DNA of 64,000 nucleotides from Triticum aestivum (GCF_018294505.1 NC_057796.1:186272270-186336269); one strand, 5' to 3'; shown: positions 1-11,648, counted from the first letter of the stretch. The notes: generated by a model from the sequence alone, not told the origin. Made by a program: numbers and translations.

Positions 1-3000
1 TTAAAATGCCATGTCACTCCATGCATACGTATGCATGTGTCCATGTCTTGAGACCAATATGTTTGAAAATTCCTTCTAATTTACTGCACATGGAATTAAC
101 TCGCACACAAGTGCACAGATATAATTTTTCAAACCGTTTTGGGTAGGCGTTGCATGTAGATGTAGTTCAATTGGAATTACGGTCATGAAATGGTTAGAAA
201 ATCACTTAAAATTCTTTAGAAGGTCAAATGGCCCCTAGAAGTTTGCAAAATTTCACATTATAGTTGTAGTAGTGCACGTTAGACATAGAAAATAAATGTA
301 GGTCGTAAGAGGAATCAAACATGCATTGTTCCCTCTCGGAACCACGAGCCTTCTAGTGAGTTGCTCGGTTTGTGAGGGGTGTGTGTCCAAATTTCATCAA
401 ACATGCCAATTTCTTTACCACATCATCTTGGTGGCATGACATTACATCAACCAAGCTTTCATGTGTTTCTGATCATTTTTTAATTTTTTGGAATTAAAAT
501 GCCATGGCACTCCATGCATGTGCCCATGCCTTAAGACCAATATGTTCGAAAATTCCTTCTAATTTACTGCACATGGAATTAACTCGCACACAAGTACAAA
601 AAAATTTGATTTTTCAAACCGTTTTGGTTAGGCGTTGCGTGTAGATGTAGTTCAAATTTGTATACGGTCATTAAATGGTTAGAAAATCACTTAAATGTAT
701 TTAAAAGGTCAAATGACCCCTGAAATTTTCCAAATTCTCACATCACAGTTGTATTAGTGCATGTTAAACGTAGAAAAAAATTTGAAGGCTGTAAGAGGAA
801 GCTACCTCCCATTCATCATCAAACATGCATTGTTCCCTCTCGGAACCACGAACCTTCTAGTGAGTTACTCCGGTTTGTGAGGGGTGTGTGTCCAAACTTT
901 CTTCAAACATGCCAATTTCTTTGCCACATCATCTTGGTGGCATGACATTACATCAACCATGGTTTCATGTTTTTCTGATCATTTTTTTATTTTTTTGAAA
1001 TAAAATACCATGTCACTCCATGCAAACGTATGCATGTGTCCATGTCGTGAGACCAATATGTTTGAAAATTCCTTCTAATTTACTGCACATGGAATTAACT
1101 CGCACACAAGTGCATAGATATAATTTTTCAAACCATTTTGGGTAGGCGTTGCATGTAGATGTAGTTCAAATTTAAATTACGCTCATTAAATGGTTAGAAA
1201 ATCACTTAAATGTCTTTAAAAGGTCAAATGACACCTTGAATTTTCCGAAATTTCACATTATAGTTGTAGTAGTGCACATTAGACGTAGAAAAGAATTGAA
1301 GGCCGTAAGTTGAAGCTATCTCCCGTTCATCATCAAACATGCATTGTTCCCTCTCGGAACCACGAGCCTTCTAGTGAGTTGCTCCGGTTTGTGAGGGGTG
1401 TGTATCCAAATTTCATCAAACATGCCAATTTCTTTACCACATCATCTTGGTGGCATGACATTACATCAACCAAGCTTTCATGTGTTTGTGATCATTTTTT
1501 TATTTTTTGGAATTAAAATGCCATGGCACTCCATGCATGTGCCCATACCTTAAGACCAATATGTTCGAAAATTCCTTCTAATTTACTGCACATGGAATTA
1601 ACTCGCACACAAGTACAAAAAAATTTGATTTTTCAAACCGTTTTGGTTAGGCGTTGCGTGTAGATGTAGTTCAAATTTGTATTACGATCATTATATGGTT
1701 AGAAAATCACTTAAATGTCTTTAAAAGGTCAAATGACCCCTGAAATTTTCCAAATTCTCACATCACAGTTGTATTAGTGCATGTTAAACATAGAAAAAAA
1801 TTTGAAGGCCGTAAGAGGAAGCTACCTCCCATTCATCATCAAACATGCATTGTTCCCTCTGGGAACCACGAACCTTCTAGTGAGTTCCTCCGGTTTGTGA
1901 GGGGTGTGTGTCCAAACTTTCTTCAAACATGCCAATTTCTTTACCACATGATCTTGGTGGCATGACATTACATCAACCATGGTTTCATGTTTTTCTGATC
2001 ATTTTTTTTATTTTTTTGAATTAAAATGCCATGTCACTCCATGCATACGTATGCATGTGTCCATGTCGTGAGACCAATATGTTTGAAAATTCCTTCTAAT
2101 TTACTGCACATGGAATTAACTCGCACACAAGTGCATAGATATAATTTTTCAAACCGTTTTGGGTAGGCGTTGCATGTAGATGTAGTTCAATTGGAATTAC
2201 GGTCATCAAATGGTTAGAAAATCACTTAAATGTCTATAGAAGGTCAAATGGCCCCTAGAAGTTTCCAAAATTTCACATTATAGTTGTAGTAGTGCACGTT
2301 AGACATAGAAAATAAATGAAGGTCGTAAGAGGAAGCTATCTCCCGTTCGTCATCAAACATGCATTGTTCCCTCTCGGAACCACGAGCCTTCTAGTGAGTT
2401 GCTCCGGTTTGTGAGGGGTGTGTGTCCAAACTTTCATCAAACATGCCAATTTCTTTACCACATCATCTTGGTGGCATGACATTACATCAACCAAGCTTTC
2501 ATGTGTTTCTGATCATTTTGTAATTTTTTGGAATTAAAATTCCATGGCACTCCATGCTTGTGCCCATGCCTTAAGACCAATATGTTCGAAAATTCCTTCT
2601 AATTTACTGCACATGGAATTAAGTCGCACACAAGTACAAAAAAATTTGATTTTTCAAACCGTTTTGGTTAGGCGTTGCATGTAGATGTAGTTCAAATTTG
2701 TATTACGGTCATTAAATGGTTAGAAAATCACTTAAATGTCTTTAAAAGGTCAAATGACCCCTGAAATTTTCCAAATTCTCACATCACAGTTGTATTAGTG
2801 CATGTTAAACATAGAAAAAAATTTGAAGGCCGTAAGAGGAAGCTACCTCCCATTCGTCATCAAACATGCATTGTTCCCTCTCGGAACCACGAACCTTCTA
2901 GTGGGTTGCTCCGGTTTGTGAGGGGTGTGTGTCCAAACTTTCTTCAAACATGCCAATTTCTTTACCACATCATCTTGGTGGCATGACATTACATCAACCA

Positions 3001-3039
3001 TGGTTTCATGTTTTTCTGATCATTTTTTTATTTTTTGAA
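1..3039. repeat. Higher-order repeat copy 1 (six monomers, ABABAB)
   Basis: This stretch matches 3,040-6,078 at an offset of about 3,039 bp. Private variants shared by both copies show block duplication: the same short deletion inside the first A monomer (around 310 and 3,352), a missing C in TTGCTCGG (around 361 and 3,401), the variant TAAAATACCATG with GCAAACG in the second A monomer (around 1,010 and 4,047), and ACGATCAT in the second B monomer (around 1,684 and 4,724). Confidence 0.8.
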
Positions 3040-6000
3040 TTAAAATGCCATGTCAGTCCATGCATACGTATGCATGTGTCCATGTCTTGAGACCAATATG
3101 TTTGAAAATTCCTTCTAATTTACTGCACATGGAATTAACTCGCACACAAGTGCACAGATATAATTTTTCAAACCGTTTTGGGTAGGCGTTGCATGTAGAT
3201 GTAGTTCAATTGGAATTACGGTCATCAAATGGTTAGAAAATCACTTAAAATTCTTTAGAAGGTCAAATGGCCCCTAGAAGTTTGCAAAATTTCACATTAT
3301 AGTTGTAGTAGTGCACGTTAGACATAGAAAATAAATGTAGGTCGTAAGAGGAATCAAACATGCATTGTTCCCTCTCGGAACCACGAGCCTTCTAGTGAGT
3401 TGCTCGGTTTGTGAGGGGTGTGTGTCCAAATTTCATCAAACATGCCAATTTCTTTACCACATCATCTTGGTGGCATGACATTACATCAACCAAGCTTTCA
3501 TGTGTTTCTGATCATTTTTTAATTTTTTGGAATTAAAATGCCATGGCACTCCATGCATGTGCCCATGCCTTAAGACCAATATGTTCGAAAATTCCTTCTA
3601 ATTTACTGCACATGGAATTAACTCGCACACAAGTACAAAAAAATTTGATTTTTCAAACCGTTTTGGTTAGGCGTTGCGTGTAGATGTAGTTCAAATTTGT
3701 ATACGGTCATTAAATGGTTAGAAAATCACTTAAATGTATTTAAAAGGTCAAATGACCCCTGAAATTTTCCAAATTCTCACATCACAGTTGTATTAGTGCA
3801 TGTTAAACGTAGAAAAAAATTTGAAGGCTGTGAGAGGAAGCTACCTCCCATTCATCATCAAACATGCATTGTTCCCTCTCGGAACCACGAACCTTCTAGT
3901 GAGTTACTCCGGTTTGTGAGGGGTGTGTGTCCAAACTTTCTTCAAACATGCCAATTTCTTTACCACATCATCTTGGTGGCATGACATTACATCAACCATG
4001 GTTTCATGTTTTTCTGATCATTTTTTTATTTTTTTGAAATAAAATACCATGTCACTCCATGCAAACGTATGCATGTGTCCATGTCGTGAGACCAATATGT
4101 TTGAAAATTCCTTCTAATTTACTGCACATGGAATTAACTCGCACACAAGTGCATAGATATAATTTTTCAAACCATTTTGGGTAGGCGTTGCATGTAGATG
4201 TAGTTCAAATTTGAATTACGCTCATTAAATGGTTAGAAAATCACTTAAATGTCTTTAAAAGGTCAAATGACACCTTGAATTTTCCGAAATTTCACATTAT
4301 AGTTGTAGTAGTGCACATTAGACGTAGAAAAGAATTGAAGGCCGTAAGTGGAAGCTATCTCCCGTTCATCATCAAACATGCATTGTTCCCTCTCGGAACC
4401 ACGAGCCTTCTAGTGAGTTGCTCCGGTTTGTGAGGGGTGTGTGTCCAAATTTCATCAAACATGCCAATTTCTTTACCACATCATCTTGGTGGCATGACAT
4501 TACATCAACCAAGCTTTCATGTGTTTCTGATCATTTTTTTATTTTTTGGAATTAAAATGCCATGGCACTCCATGCATGTGCCCATACCTTAAGACCAATA
4601 TGTTCGAAAATTCCTTCTAATTTACTGCACATGGAATTAACTCGCACACAAGTACAAAAAAATTTGATTTTTCAAACCGTTTTGGTTAGGCGTTGCGTGT
4701 AGATGTAGTTCAAATTTGTATTACGATCATTAAATGGTTAGAAAATCACTTAAATGTCTTTAAAAGGTCAAATGACCCCTGAAATTTTCCAAATTCTCAC
4801 ATCACAGTTGTATTAGTGCATGTTAAACATAGAAAAAAATTTGAAGGCCGTAAGAGGAAGCTACCTCCCATTCATCATCAAACATGCATTGTTCCCTCTC
4901 GGAACCACGAACCTTCTAGTGAGTTCCTCCGGTTTGTGAGGGGTGTGTGTCCAAACTTTCATAAAACATGCCAATTTCTTTACCACATCATCTTGGTGGC
5001 ATGACACTACAACAACCATGGTTTCATGTTTTTCTGATCATTTGTTTATTTTTTCGAATTAAAATGCCATGTCACTCCATGCATACGTATGCATGTGTCC
5101 ATGTCGTGAGACCAATATGTTTGAAAATTCCTTCTAATTTACTGCACATGGAATTAACTCGCACACAAGTGCATAGATATAATTTTTCAAACCGTTTTGG
5201 GTAGGCGTTGCATGTAGATGTAGTTCAATTGGAATTACGGTCATCAAATGGTTAGCAAATCACTTAAAAGTCTTTAGAAGGTCAAATGGCCCCTAGAAGT
5301 TTGCAAAATTTCACATTATAGTTGTAGTAGTGCACGTTAGACATAGAAAATAAATGTAGGTCGTAAGAGGAAGCTATCTCCCATTCGTCATCAAACATGC
5401 ATTGTTCCCTCTCGGAACCACGAGCCTTCTAGTGAGTTGCTCCGCTTTGTGAGGGGTGTGTGTCCAAATTTCATCAAACATGCCAATTTCTTTACCAGAT
5501 CATCTTGGTGGCATGACATTACATCAACCAAGCTTTCATGTGTTTCTGATCATTTTTTTATTTTTTGGAATTAAAATGCCATGGCACTCCATGCATGTGC
5601 CCATGCCTTAAGACCAATATGTTCGAAAATTCCTTCTAATTTACTGCACATGGAATTAACTCGCACAGAAGTACAAAAAAATTTGATTTTTCAAACCGTT
5701 TTGGTTAGGCGTTGCGTGTAGATGTAGTTCAAATTTGTATTACGGTCATTAAATGGTTAGAAAATCACTTAAATGTCTTTAAAAGGTCAAAGGACCCCTG
5801 AAATTTTCCAAATTCTCACATCACAGTTGTATTAGTGCATGTTAAACATAGAAAAAAATTTGAAGGCCGTAAGAGGAAGCTACCTCCCATTCATCATCAA
5901 ACATGCATTGTTCCCTCTCGGAACCACGAACCTTCTAGTGAGTTCCTCCGGTTTGTGAGGGGTGTGTGTCCAAACTTTCATAAAACATGCCAATTTCTTT

Positions 6001-6078
6001 ACCACATCATCTTGGTGGCATGACACTACAACAACCATGGTTTCATGTTTTTCTGATCATTTGTTTATTTTTTCGAAT
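3040..6078. repeat. Higher-order repeat copy 2
   Basis: This is the second copy of the six-monomer block. The match to copy 1 is closest over the first ~2 kb and looser in the last two monomers. There a more recent 1,019-bp duplication (about 4,800-5,220 onto 5,820-6,240) has overwritten the pattern: both segments share the private string ACACTACAACAACC and TTTTTTCGAATTAAAA. Confidence 0.7.
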
Positions 6079-8152
6079 TAAAATGCCATGTCACTCCATG
6101 CATACGTATGCATGTGTCCATGTCGTGAGACCAATATGTTTGAAAATTCCTTCTAATTTACTACACATGGAATTAACTCGCACACAAGTGCACAGATATG
6201 ATTTTTCAAACCGTTTTGGGTAGGCGTTGCATGTAGATATAGTTCAAATTCTAATTACGCTCATTAAATGGTTAGAAAATCACTTAAATGTCTTTAAAAG
6301 GTCAAATGACACCTTGAATTTTCCGAAATTTCACATTATAGTTGTAGTAGTGCACATTAGACGTAGAAAAGAATTGAAGGCCGTAAGTGGAAGCTATCTC
6401 CCGTTCATCATCAAACATGCATTGTTCCCTCTCGGAACCACGAGCCTTCTAGTGAGTTGCTCCGGTTTGTGAGGGTGTGTGTCCTAACTTTCTTCAAACA
6501 TGCCAATTTCTTTACCACGTCATCTTGGTGACATGACATTACATCAACCTAGCTTTCATGTGTTTCTGATCATTTTTTTATTTTTTGGAATTAAAATGCC
6601 ATGGCACTCCATGCATGTGCCCATGCCTTAAGACCAATATGTTCGAAAATTCCTTCTAATTTACTGCACATGGAATTAACTCGCACACAAGTACAAAAAA
6701 ATTTTATTTTTCAAACCGTTTTGCTTAGGCGTTGCATGTAGATGTAGTTCAAATTTGTATTACGGTCATTAAATGGTTAGAAAATCACTTAAATGTCTTT
6801 AAAAGGTCAAATGACCCCTGAAATTTTCCAAATTCTCACATCACAGTTGTATTAGTGCATGTTAAACGTAGAAAAAAATTTGAAGGCCGTAAGAGGAAGC
6901 TACCTCCCATTCGTCATCAAACGTGCATTGTTCCCTCTCAAAACCACGAACCTTCTAGTGAGTTCCTCCGGTTTGTGAGGGGTGTTTGTCCAAACTTTCT
7001 TAAAACATGCCAATTTCTTTACCACATCATCTTGGTGGCATGACACTACATCAACCATGGTTTCATGTTTTTCTGATCATTTTTTTTATTTTTTTCGAAT
7101 TAAAATGCCATGTCACTCCATGCATACGTATGCATGTGTCCATGTCGTGAGACCAATATGTTTGAAAATTCCTTCTAATTTACTACACATGGAATTAACT
7201 CGCACACAAGTGCACAGATATGATTTTTCAAACCGTTTTGGGTAGGCGTTGCATGTAGATGTAGTTCAAATTTGAATTACGCTCATTAAATGGTTAGAAA
7301 ATCACTTAAATGTCTTTAAAAGGTCAAATGACACCTTGAATTTTCCGAAATTTCACATTATAGTTGTAGTAGTGCACATTAGACGTAGAAAAGAATGGAA
7401 GGCCGTAAGTGGAAGCTATCTCCCGTTCATCATCAAACATGCATTGTTCCCTCTCGGAACCACGAGCCTTCTAGTGAGTTGCTCCGGTTTGTGAGGGTGT
7501 GTGTCCAAACTTTCTTCAAACATGCCAATTTCTTTACCACATCATCTTGGTGGCATGACATTACATCAACCAAGCTTTCATGTGTTTCTGATTTTTGTTT
7601 TTTGGAATTAAAATGCCATGTCACTGCATGCATACGTATGCATGTGTCCATGTTGTGAGGCAAATATGTTTGAAAATTCCTTCTAGTTTACTGCACATGG
7701 AATTAACTCGCACACAAGTACACAAATATGATTTTTTCAAATCATTTTGGTTAGGCGTTGCATGTAGATGTAGTTCAAATTTGAATTACGGTCATTAAAT
7801 GGCTAGAAAATCACTTAAGTGTCTTTAAAACGTCAAATGACCCCTAGAATGTTCAAAAATTTCACATTACAGTTCTAGTAGTACATGTTAGACGTAGAAA
7901 AAAACTGAAGGCCGTAAGAGGACGCTATCTCCCGTTCGTCATCAAACATGCATTGTCCCCTCTCGGAACCACGAGCCTTCTAGTGAGTTGCTCCGGTTTG
8001 TGAGGGGTGTGTGTCCAAACTTTCGTCAAATGTGCCATTTTTTTACCACATCATCTTTGGTGGCATGACATTACATCAACCAAGGTTTCATGTGTTTCTG
8101 ATTTTTTTGGAATTAAAATGCCATGTCACTCCATGCTTAATTGTGTCAGACC

Positions 8153-8204
8153 AATATCTAGGTCTATTTAAGTCTCCCTCCTTAAGCTTCGCCGGCTCGT
8201 CTGC
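8153..8204 (+). repeat. 52-bp patch copied from 8,269-8,320
   Basis: The 52 bases are identical to 8,269-8,320. The patch begins AATATCTAGGTC and ends GGCTCGTCTGC. This copy sits inside the broken end of the satellite, with satellite sequence on both sides: GTCAGACC to the left and a 41-bp satellite piece at 8,202-8,242 to the right. The downstream copy lies in front of the alanine-rich gene and holds its likely TATTTAA element. Confidence 0.9.
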
Positions 8205-8268
8205 CAATTTCTTTACCACATCATCTTGGTGACATGACATTATGTTTTAATTCTCCCTAAGCGATGAA

Positions 8269-8320
8269 AATATCTAGGTCTATTTAAGTCTCCCTCCTTA
8301 AGCTTCGCCGGCTCGTCTGC
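8269..8320 (+). promoter_or_regulatory. Candidate core promoter and leader of the alanine-rich gene
   Basis: CTATTTAAG (around 8,280-8,288) is a reasonable TATA-like element about 105 bases upstream of the ATG at 8,387. It is followed by a C+T-rich leader typical of grass genes. The same 52 bases are repeated at 8,153-8,204. The promoter role is inferred from position and base content only. Confidence 0.35.
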
Positions 8321-8386
8321 TCCAGTGCTGGCAACCCCCGAATCCACGAATCCCGATCCCCATTCCCGCACCCCCTTCTTGCAAAG

Positions 8387-9033
8387 ATGACGCTGTGGAA
8401 ACGCTTCGTGGAGGCCCGTACGATCGTCGCGTCCCCCCCGAGCGCCGCCGCCTGCGCCGAGAGCGCGGCCGCCTACGCCGAGAGTGCCGCCGCATCCGCA
8501 TTGAATGGGGCCGCTTCCGCCGAGAGGGCGTCTGCGGCAGCCGACAGGGCGTCTGCAGCAGCCGAGACGGCTGCAGCTGCTGCTGCGATGGTGGCTGCAA
8601 ATGCGGAGAGCGCTCGAGCTGCCGTCCGTGTCGCCGATGTCGCCTGGGCCCGGGTCGAGGCCATCCACACCAAGACCGGGGATGCACATGCCAAGATGTT
8701 CCAGGCCACCTCGGACTCCAGCACGCAACCCATGTCTGAAAAGGCGGCGGTGGCCATGGAGCACCTGCTTCCTCATGAGGTCGCCGAGCAGGAGCTCAAG
8801 ATGCAGGAGACAGCGGAGATCGAGGATCGCCGGGAGGAGGAGTTGCACGTGGCCGAGGTCCAGGTAGAGAAGAGTCTGTCCGTTGAGGAATCGGCGTGGA
8901 GTACCAATGCGAGCTCTGGCGCAGCCACAACTATGAGTACTACAACCTTGAGGGCGGCGCCGAGGACGAGGACGAGGACGCGGTCAACTTCAGCGGGGGG
9001 ACGTGGAGTCCACCAATGGAGGCATGTCGCTAG
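8387..9033 (+). pseudogene. Alanine-rich coiled-coil protein gene, frameshifted
   Basis: The ATG at 8,387 opens a frame encoding MTLWKRFVEA. It is followed by about 70 residues of strongly Ala-rich sequence (repeated AAAYAES, AAADRAS and AAAETAA units), then a charged, probably helical segment (HEVAEQELKMQETAEIED). Codon use is G+C-rich, as in many grass first exons. Near 8,890-8,897 the sensible reading moves to another frame. That frame gives an acidic, aromatic tail (YEYYNLEGGAEDEDEDAV) and ends at TAG 9,031-9,033. Staying in the first frame gives an Arg/Thr-rich tail running to 9,142 that looks spurious. I read this as one gene with a single indel, though a short intron or a genuine tail in the first frame cannot be excluded. 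I recognise no family; a captured gene fragment inside a transposon is possible. Confidence 0.45.
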
Positions 9034-9543
9034 GACAAGTCATCGATGTCTCATCTCACACCGGCGATGCATAGGTTTTGTTTTTAATGCTGGTCTTTTG
9101 TTAGAGCAGTGTTTAGGTCAACTAGCTCCGTTTAATCACTAAAATTGCTCGATTCAGTAAGTGTGGTCTATCTACTGTACGCTCGTGCCTAAATTAGCAA
9201 GCGATGTTAAATTATGCAATGACATACCCGGGGAAATTTCCACCAAAATTTGAATTACCAAACTCATCCCATGTGCATAAAGCAGAAGAATCGTTTGCGA
9301 TGCACACAATCGTTCAAAGTGAATGGTCCGGCGGGACCGCGTGCAAAGTTTCCCTCCACATTTCCAAAATTTTGGCCTACCGCCAAAATATCTACCCCCG
9401 CCCCCCTTCCCCCCTTCCCCACCCCATTTTCTCCCCGACCACAAGTCACATTTCCCCTGTTTCCTCCTTCCTTCCTTCCTTCCTTGCTAAGCTATAGCCG
9501 CTTCCTCGCTCTCGCCGTCTCGCATCCTACCGCCGGGGTAGCC
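9034..9543 (+). other. Intergenic stretch and probable 5' leader of the zinc-finger gene
   Basis: There is no convincing gene here. From about 9,395 to 9,490 the plus strand is almost pure pyrimidine (runs of CCCC and four CTTC units). This resembles a C+T-rich 5' untranslated leader ahead of the ATG at 9,544. Several open frames cross it in both directions but show no protein-like composition. Confidence 0.4.
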
Positions 9544-10886
9544 ATGGTCTTCTTCAAAGACATCTCCAGCGGTTCCTCCTCCAGCGATGACTCCTTCACC
9601 ACCCGGGTATGCCTCTCTTCTCTCTCTTGGGCTATGACTTGGAATGGCGGATTTTTACCCGGCGGTCAATTTGAGTCATTTCTTCCTCTTGTAGCTCCCT
9701 AGGACCATCAGTGGCAACAAATGGAGTGGGGTGGCTGAAGATCTACCTGCTTGTTGTCACCATCAATCTCCATGCGTGAAGCTAGTTGCGTTTGATTCTG
9801 TGGACAGTGGGAGGAAGTTTCTGGCATGTGCAGAGAAGGTTAGACCCTCTTTCGTTGTTACAAATCATTTGCTAGATGTGATTCAGACACTATCACGGTC
9901 CCAACCCATTCATACCACACCTTCAACCAAACGCATCCTAAGACAGTGTCACAGTTTGTACCTAGTATCTTAAATTGTTGCCATCTTATCAGCCGTGCCA
10001 TTAGAAAATTATTTGGCACCGCTTCAGCAGTTTGTGCAGCCAACTTTGGTCCACACATCCGAGAAGCCAAGCAGTAAAATACTAAATCCTTATAGCACGA
10101 AGGAACTGGGCATCGGAGCAACTATGTTCTCTGGAGTCCGGGTCCCTGATTTTTTTTCTGGTGCATCGGCTCGCCAGTGCAGGGCACCGGTGCGAGATGT
10201 AGCAACAGTTGTCTTTACCCCAGTTTTGGCATACATAGTGGACGGCCTTAGTGCTATTAGTTCTATGTTACTAAATTTGTGCATGTACACACTTGTTAGT
10301 ATCAATATGCTGTCATCCAAACACTGTCGCTATGCTGTTGCAGTTATATTTACCTTCCTCATAAAATGTTCAATTTGTTATTTATTGTACATGAGTAAGA
10401 ACTTGTAGCATCGTTGTAGTTAATTATAGATTCTGATGTTCCGGAATTTGGTTGTTGTCTCAGTACCAATTATTTCAGTTTTTCAAAATAAGCATTGGTG
10501 ATTTTCTATGTTGCTATAAACCCATTTCCCCTACAACTGTTACTGGTCTAGTTTTAAATATTATAGGATGAACGGAAGTGCTCTTACTTGGAGTGGGTTG
10601 ATCAAGAGTGGCCACAGTCTATGAAGATGTGCCTAGCGAAGCTCTGGAGCATGTATGAGTAAGAGAACAGACGTAGGCTTAGAGAAACTGTTGTCAACGC
10701 TGAAGAATATTTGAAGATGCGGGATAAAAATTGAAGGTGGAGAATACGCTCAGATTTTTTAAATCAGACTTTGCTAAGAAGGTGTTGGCATAGGAGGAGG
10801 CACTTTCCCAGTTGGCCCATGCAAAACAGGTTCTTACTGAACTAAAAGCTGAGGTGGATAAGACGAGCCTGGATGATCTCGATTAG
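9544..10886 (+). pseudogene. GRF-type zinc-finger protein gene, three exons, decayed 3' part
   Basis: Exon 1 (9,544-9,606) encodes MVFFKDISSGSSSSDDSFTT and ends CGG|GTATGC. Exon 2 (9,695-9,838) follows TTGTAG and carries CCHHQSPC and the SGRKFLACAEK stretch before |GTTAGA. Exon 3 (10,567-10,662) follows TTATAG and encodes DERKCSYLEWVDQEWPQSM. All junctions are phase 0. Cysteine spacing, the GRKF box and C..LEWVD fit the GRF-type zinc finger, a nucleic-acid-binding fold common in Triticeae protein sets. TAA at 10,660 stops the frame. With frame changes, the next ~220 bases still read as a charged helical tail (LKVENTLRFF, then LSQLAHAKQVLTELKAEVDK) to TAG 10,884-10,886. A premature stop, frameshifts and a further in-frame TAG mark it as a pseudogene. 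Intron 2 is 728 bp. Confidence 0.6.
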
Positions 10887-11256
10887 GGAAATGAATATAT
10901 TGTTCTTATGAAGTTGAACTAGCTATATGTTGTACTGTGCTGTTTTCATGTAGCTGCCGTACTGTGATGTTATAATATATTTATGTGCCTGATATGAAAT
11001 TGGAAAAAAATTATTCGATATGAAATGTGAATTTGCGTAACACTGGAATTATTCATTGTAAACTAATAAACCTGCTAAATGTGTCATGGGCCTTTGCAAA
11101 CGGTTCTAGCAGTAAAAGCGCTTGCGATAGATAGCCCAATGCCACACAGTTTTCTTCAACAAATCGTGTGTGATATAGTTGATAAAAGCAAACAGTTAAC
11201 CAAGGCAGACCGTGTGTGATAGTTACACCTTTCACACACGAGCCTACACATAAGAC
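10887..11256. other. No gene seen; A+T-rich spacer and start of repeat region
   Basis: The sequence is A+T-rich after the zinc-finger pseudogene. From about 11,090 short GTGTGTGAT-type words begin, leading into the repeat cluster that follows. Confidence 0.5.
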
Positions 11257-11648
11257 TGTGTGGGATGTACGTACGAACGGAAACATTTTCCCTTGATTGA
11301 CTGTGTGGGATGTACATAAGAACGGATACGTATTCCTTGGATTGACTGTGTGATATACATACGAACGAAAATGTTTTTCTGGGATTCACCGTGTGGGATG
11401 TACATACCTACGGAAATGATTTTCTCGGATTACCGTGCGGGATGTACATACCTACGGAAATGATTGGGTTTCAATGCCTCGCACGATCGCACACGGCCCC
11501 AGCCTGGGTCCCAGGAGGGCCTATCCCCGACGATTTCTGGGTCGTGTGGGAAGGACACCCTATCGCACACACTCACTTGGCAACGGTTCCAAATGCTGTT
11601 GCGGAAAGGGGTTAAAAACCGTTTGTTTAGGACCGACGCGCACCAGTG
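11041..11648. mobile_element. CACTA-like subterminal region (candidate)
   Basis: A ~600-bp block rich in GTGTGTGAT, ACTGTGTGGGAT and inverted ATCGCACAC words ends at ACGCGCACCAGTG. Read inward on the minus strand the end is CACTGGTGCGCGTCGGTCC, which has the CACTG start found in many CACTA (En/Spm) termini. The block abuts the Athila gag fragment and interrupts it, as an insertion would. I could not find a matching opposite terminus: the CACTGG at 11,041 shares only six bases and the flanks do not form a target duplication. The other end may lie left of the window. Confidence 0.4.
11257..11470 (+). repeat. Five degenerate ~45-bp repeats
   Basis: The repeating core is ACTGTGTGGGATGTACATAC followed by (C/G)NACGGAAA and a T-rich spacer. 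Copies start near 11,263, 11,309, 11,343, 11,389 and 11,430. Arrays of short motifs just inside the termini are typical transposase-binding regions of CACTA elements; that role is inferred here. Confidence 0.65.

Larger units (their letters stand above)
1..8156. repeat. Satellite array of ~510-bp monomers with dimeric and higher-order structure
   Basis: About 16 full monomers of ~510 bp plus a partial one run head to tail. Two monomer types alternate. Type A carries ATGCATACGTATGCATGTGTC near its start. Type B reads ATGCCATGGCACTCC and lacks the cATACGTATg core. Together they form a ~1,020-bp dimer, with equivalent bases at 757, 1,777, 2,798, 3,796, 4,816, 5,835 and 6,855. Monomers begin near 1 (A), 497 (B), 1,001 (A), 1,514 (B), 2,022 (A), 2,533 (B), 3,041 (A), 3,532 (B), 4,040 (A), 4,552 (B), 5,058 (A), 5,572 (B), 6,077 (A), 6,591 (B), 7,098 (A) and 7,607 (A-like). 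The array is A+T-rich and runs off the left edge of the window. Every dimer holds the same short open frame, which is a by-product of the repeat and not a gene. I cannot assign it to a named Triticeae satellite from memory. Confidence 0.95.

Noticed and set aside
757..7043. A 62-codon open frame (MHVKxRKKFEG...) recurring every ~1,020 bp
   Set aside because: It follows the satellite period exactly and shows no sign of protein constraint; it is a by-product of the repeat.
1..8156. Regular repeats considered as a CRISPR array or gene family
   Set aside because: Units are ~510 bp, contiguous without unique spacers, and lie in a plant genome.
11041..11648. CACTGG at 11,041 and CCAGTG at 11,643-11,648 as the two ends of a small CACTA or MITE
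   Set aside because: Only six bases match, the subterminal sequences do not pair, and the flanks give no 3-bp duplication.
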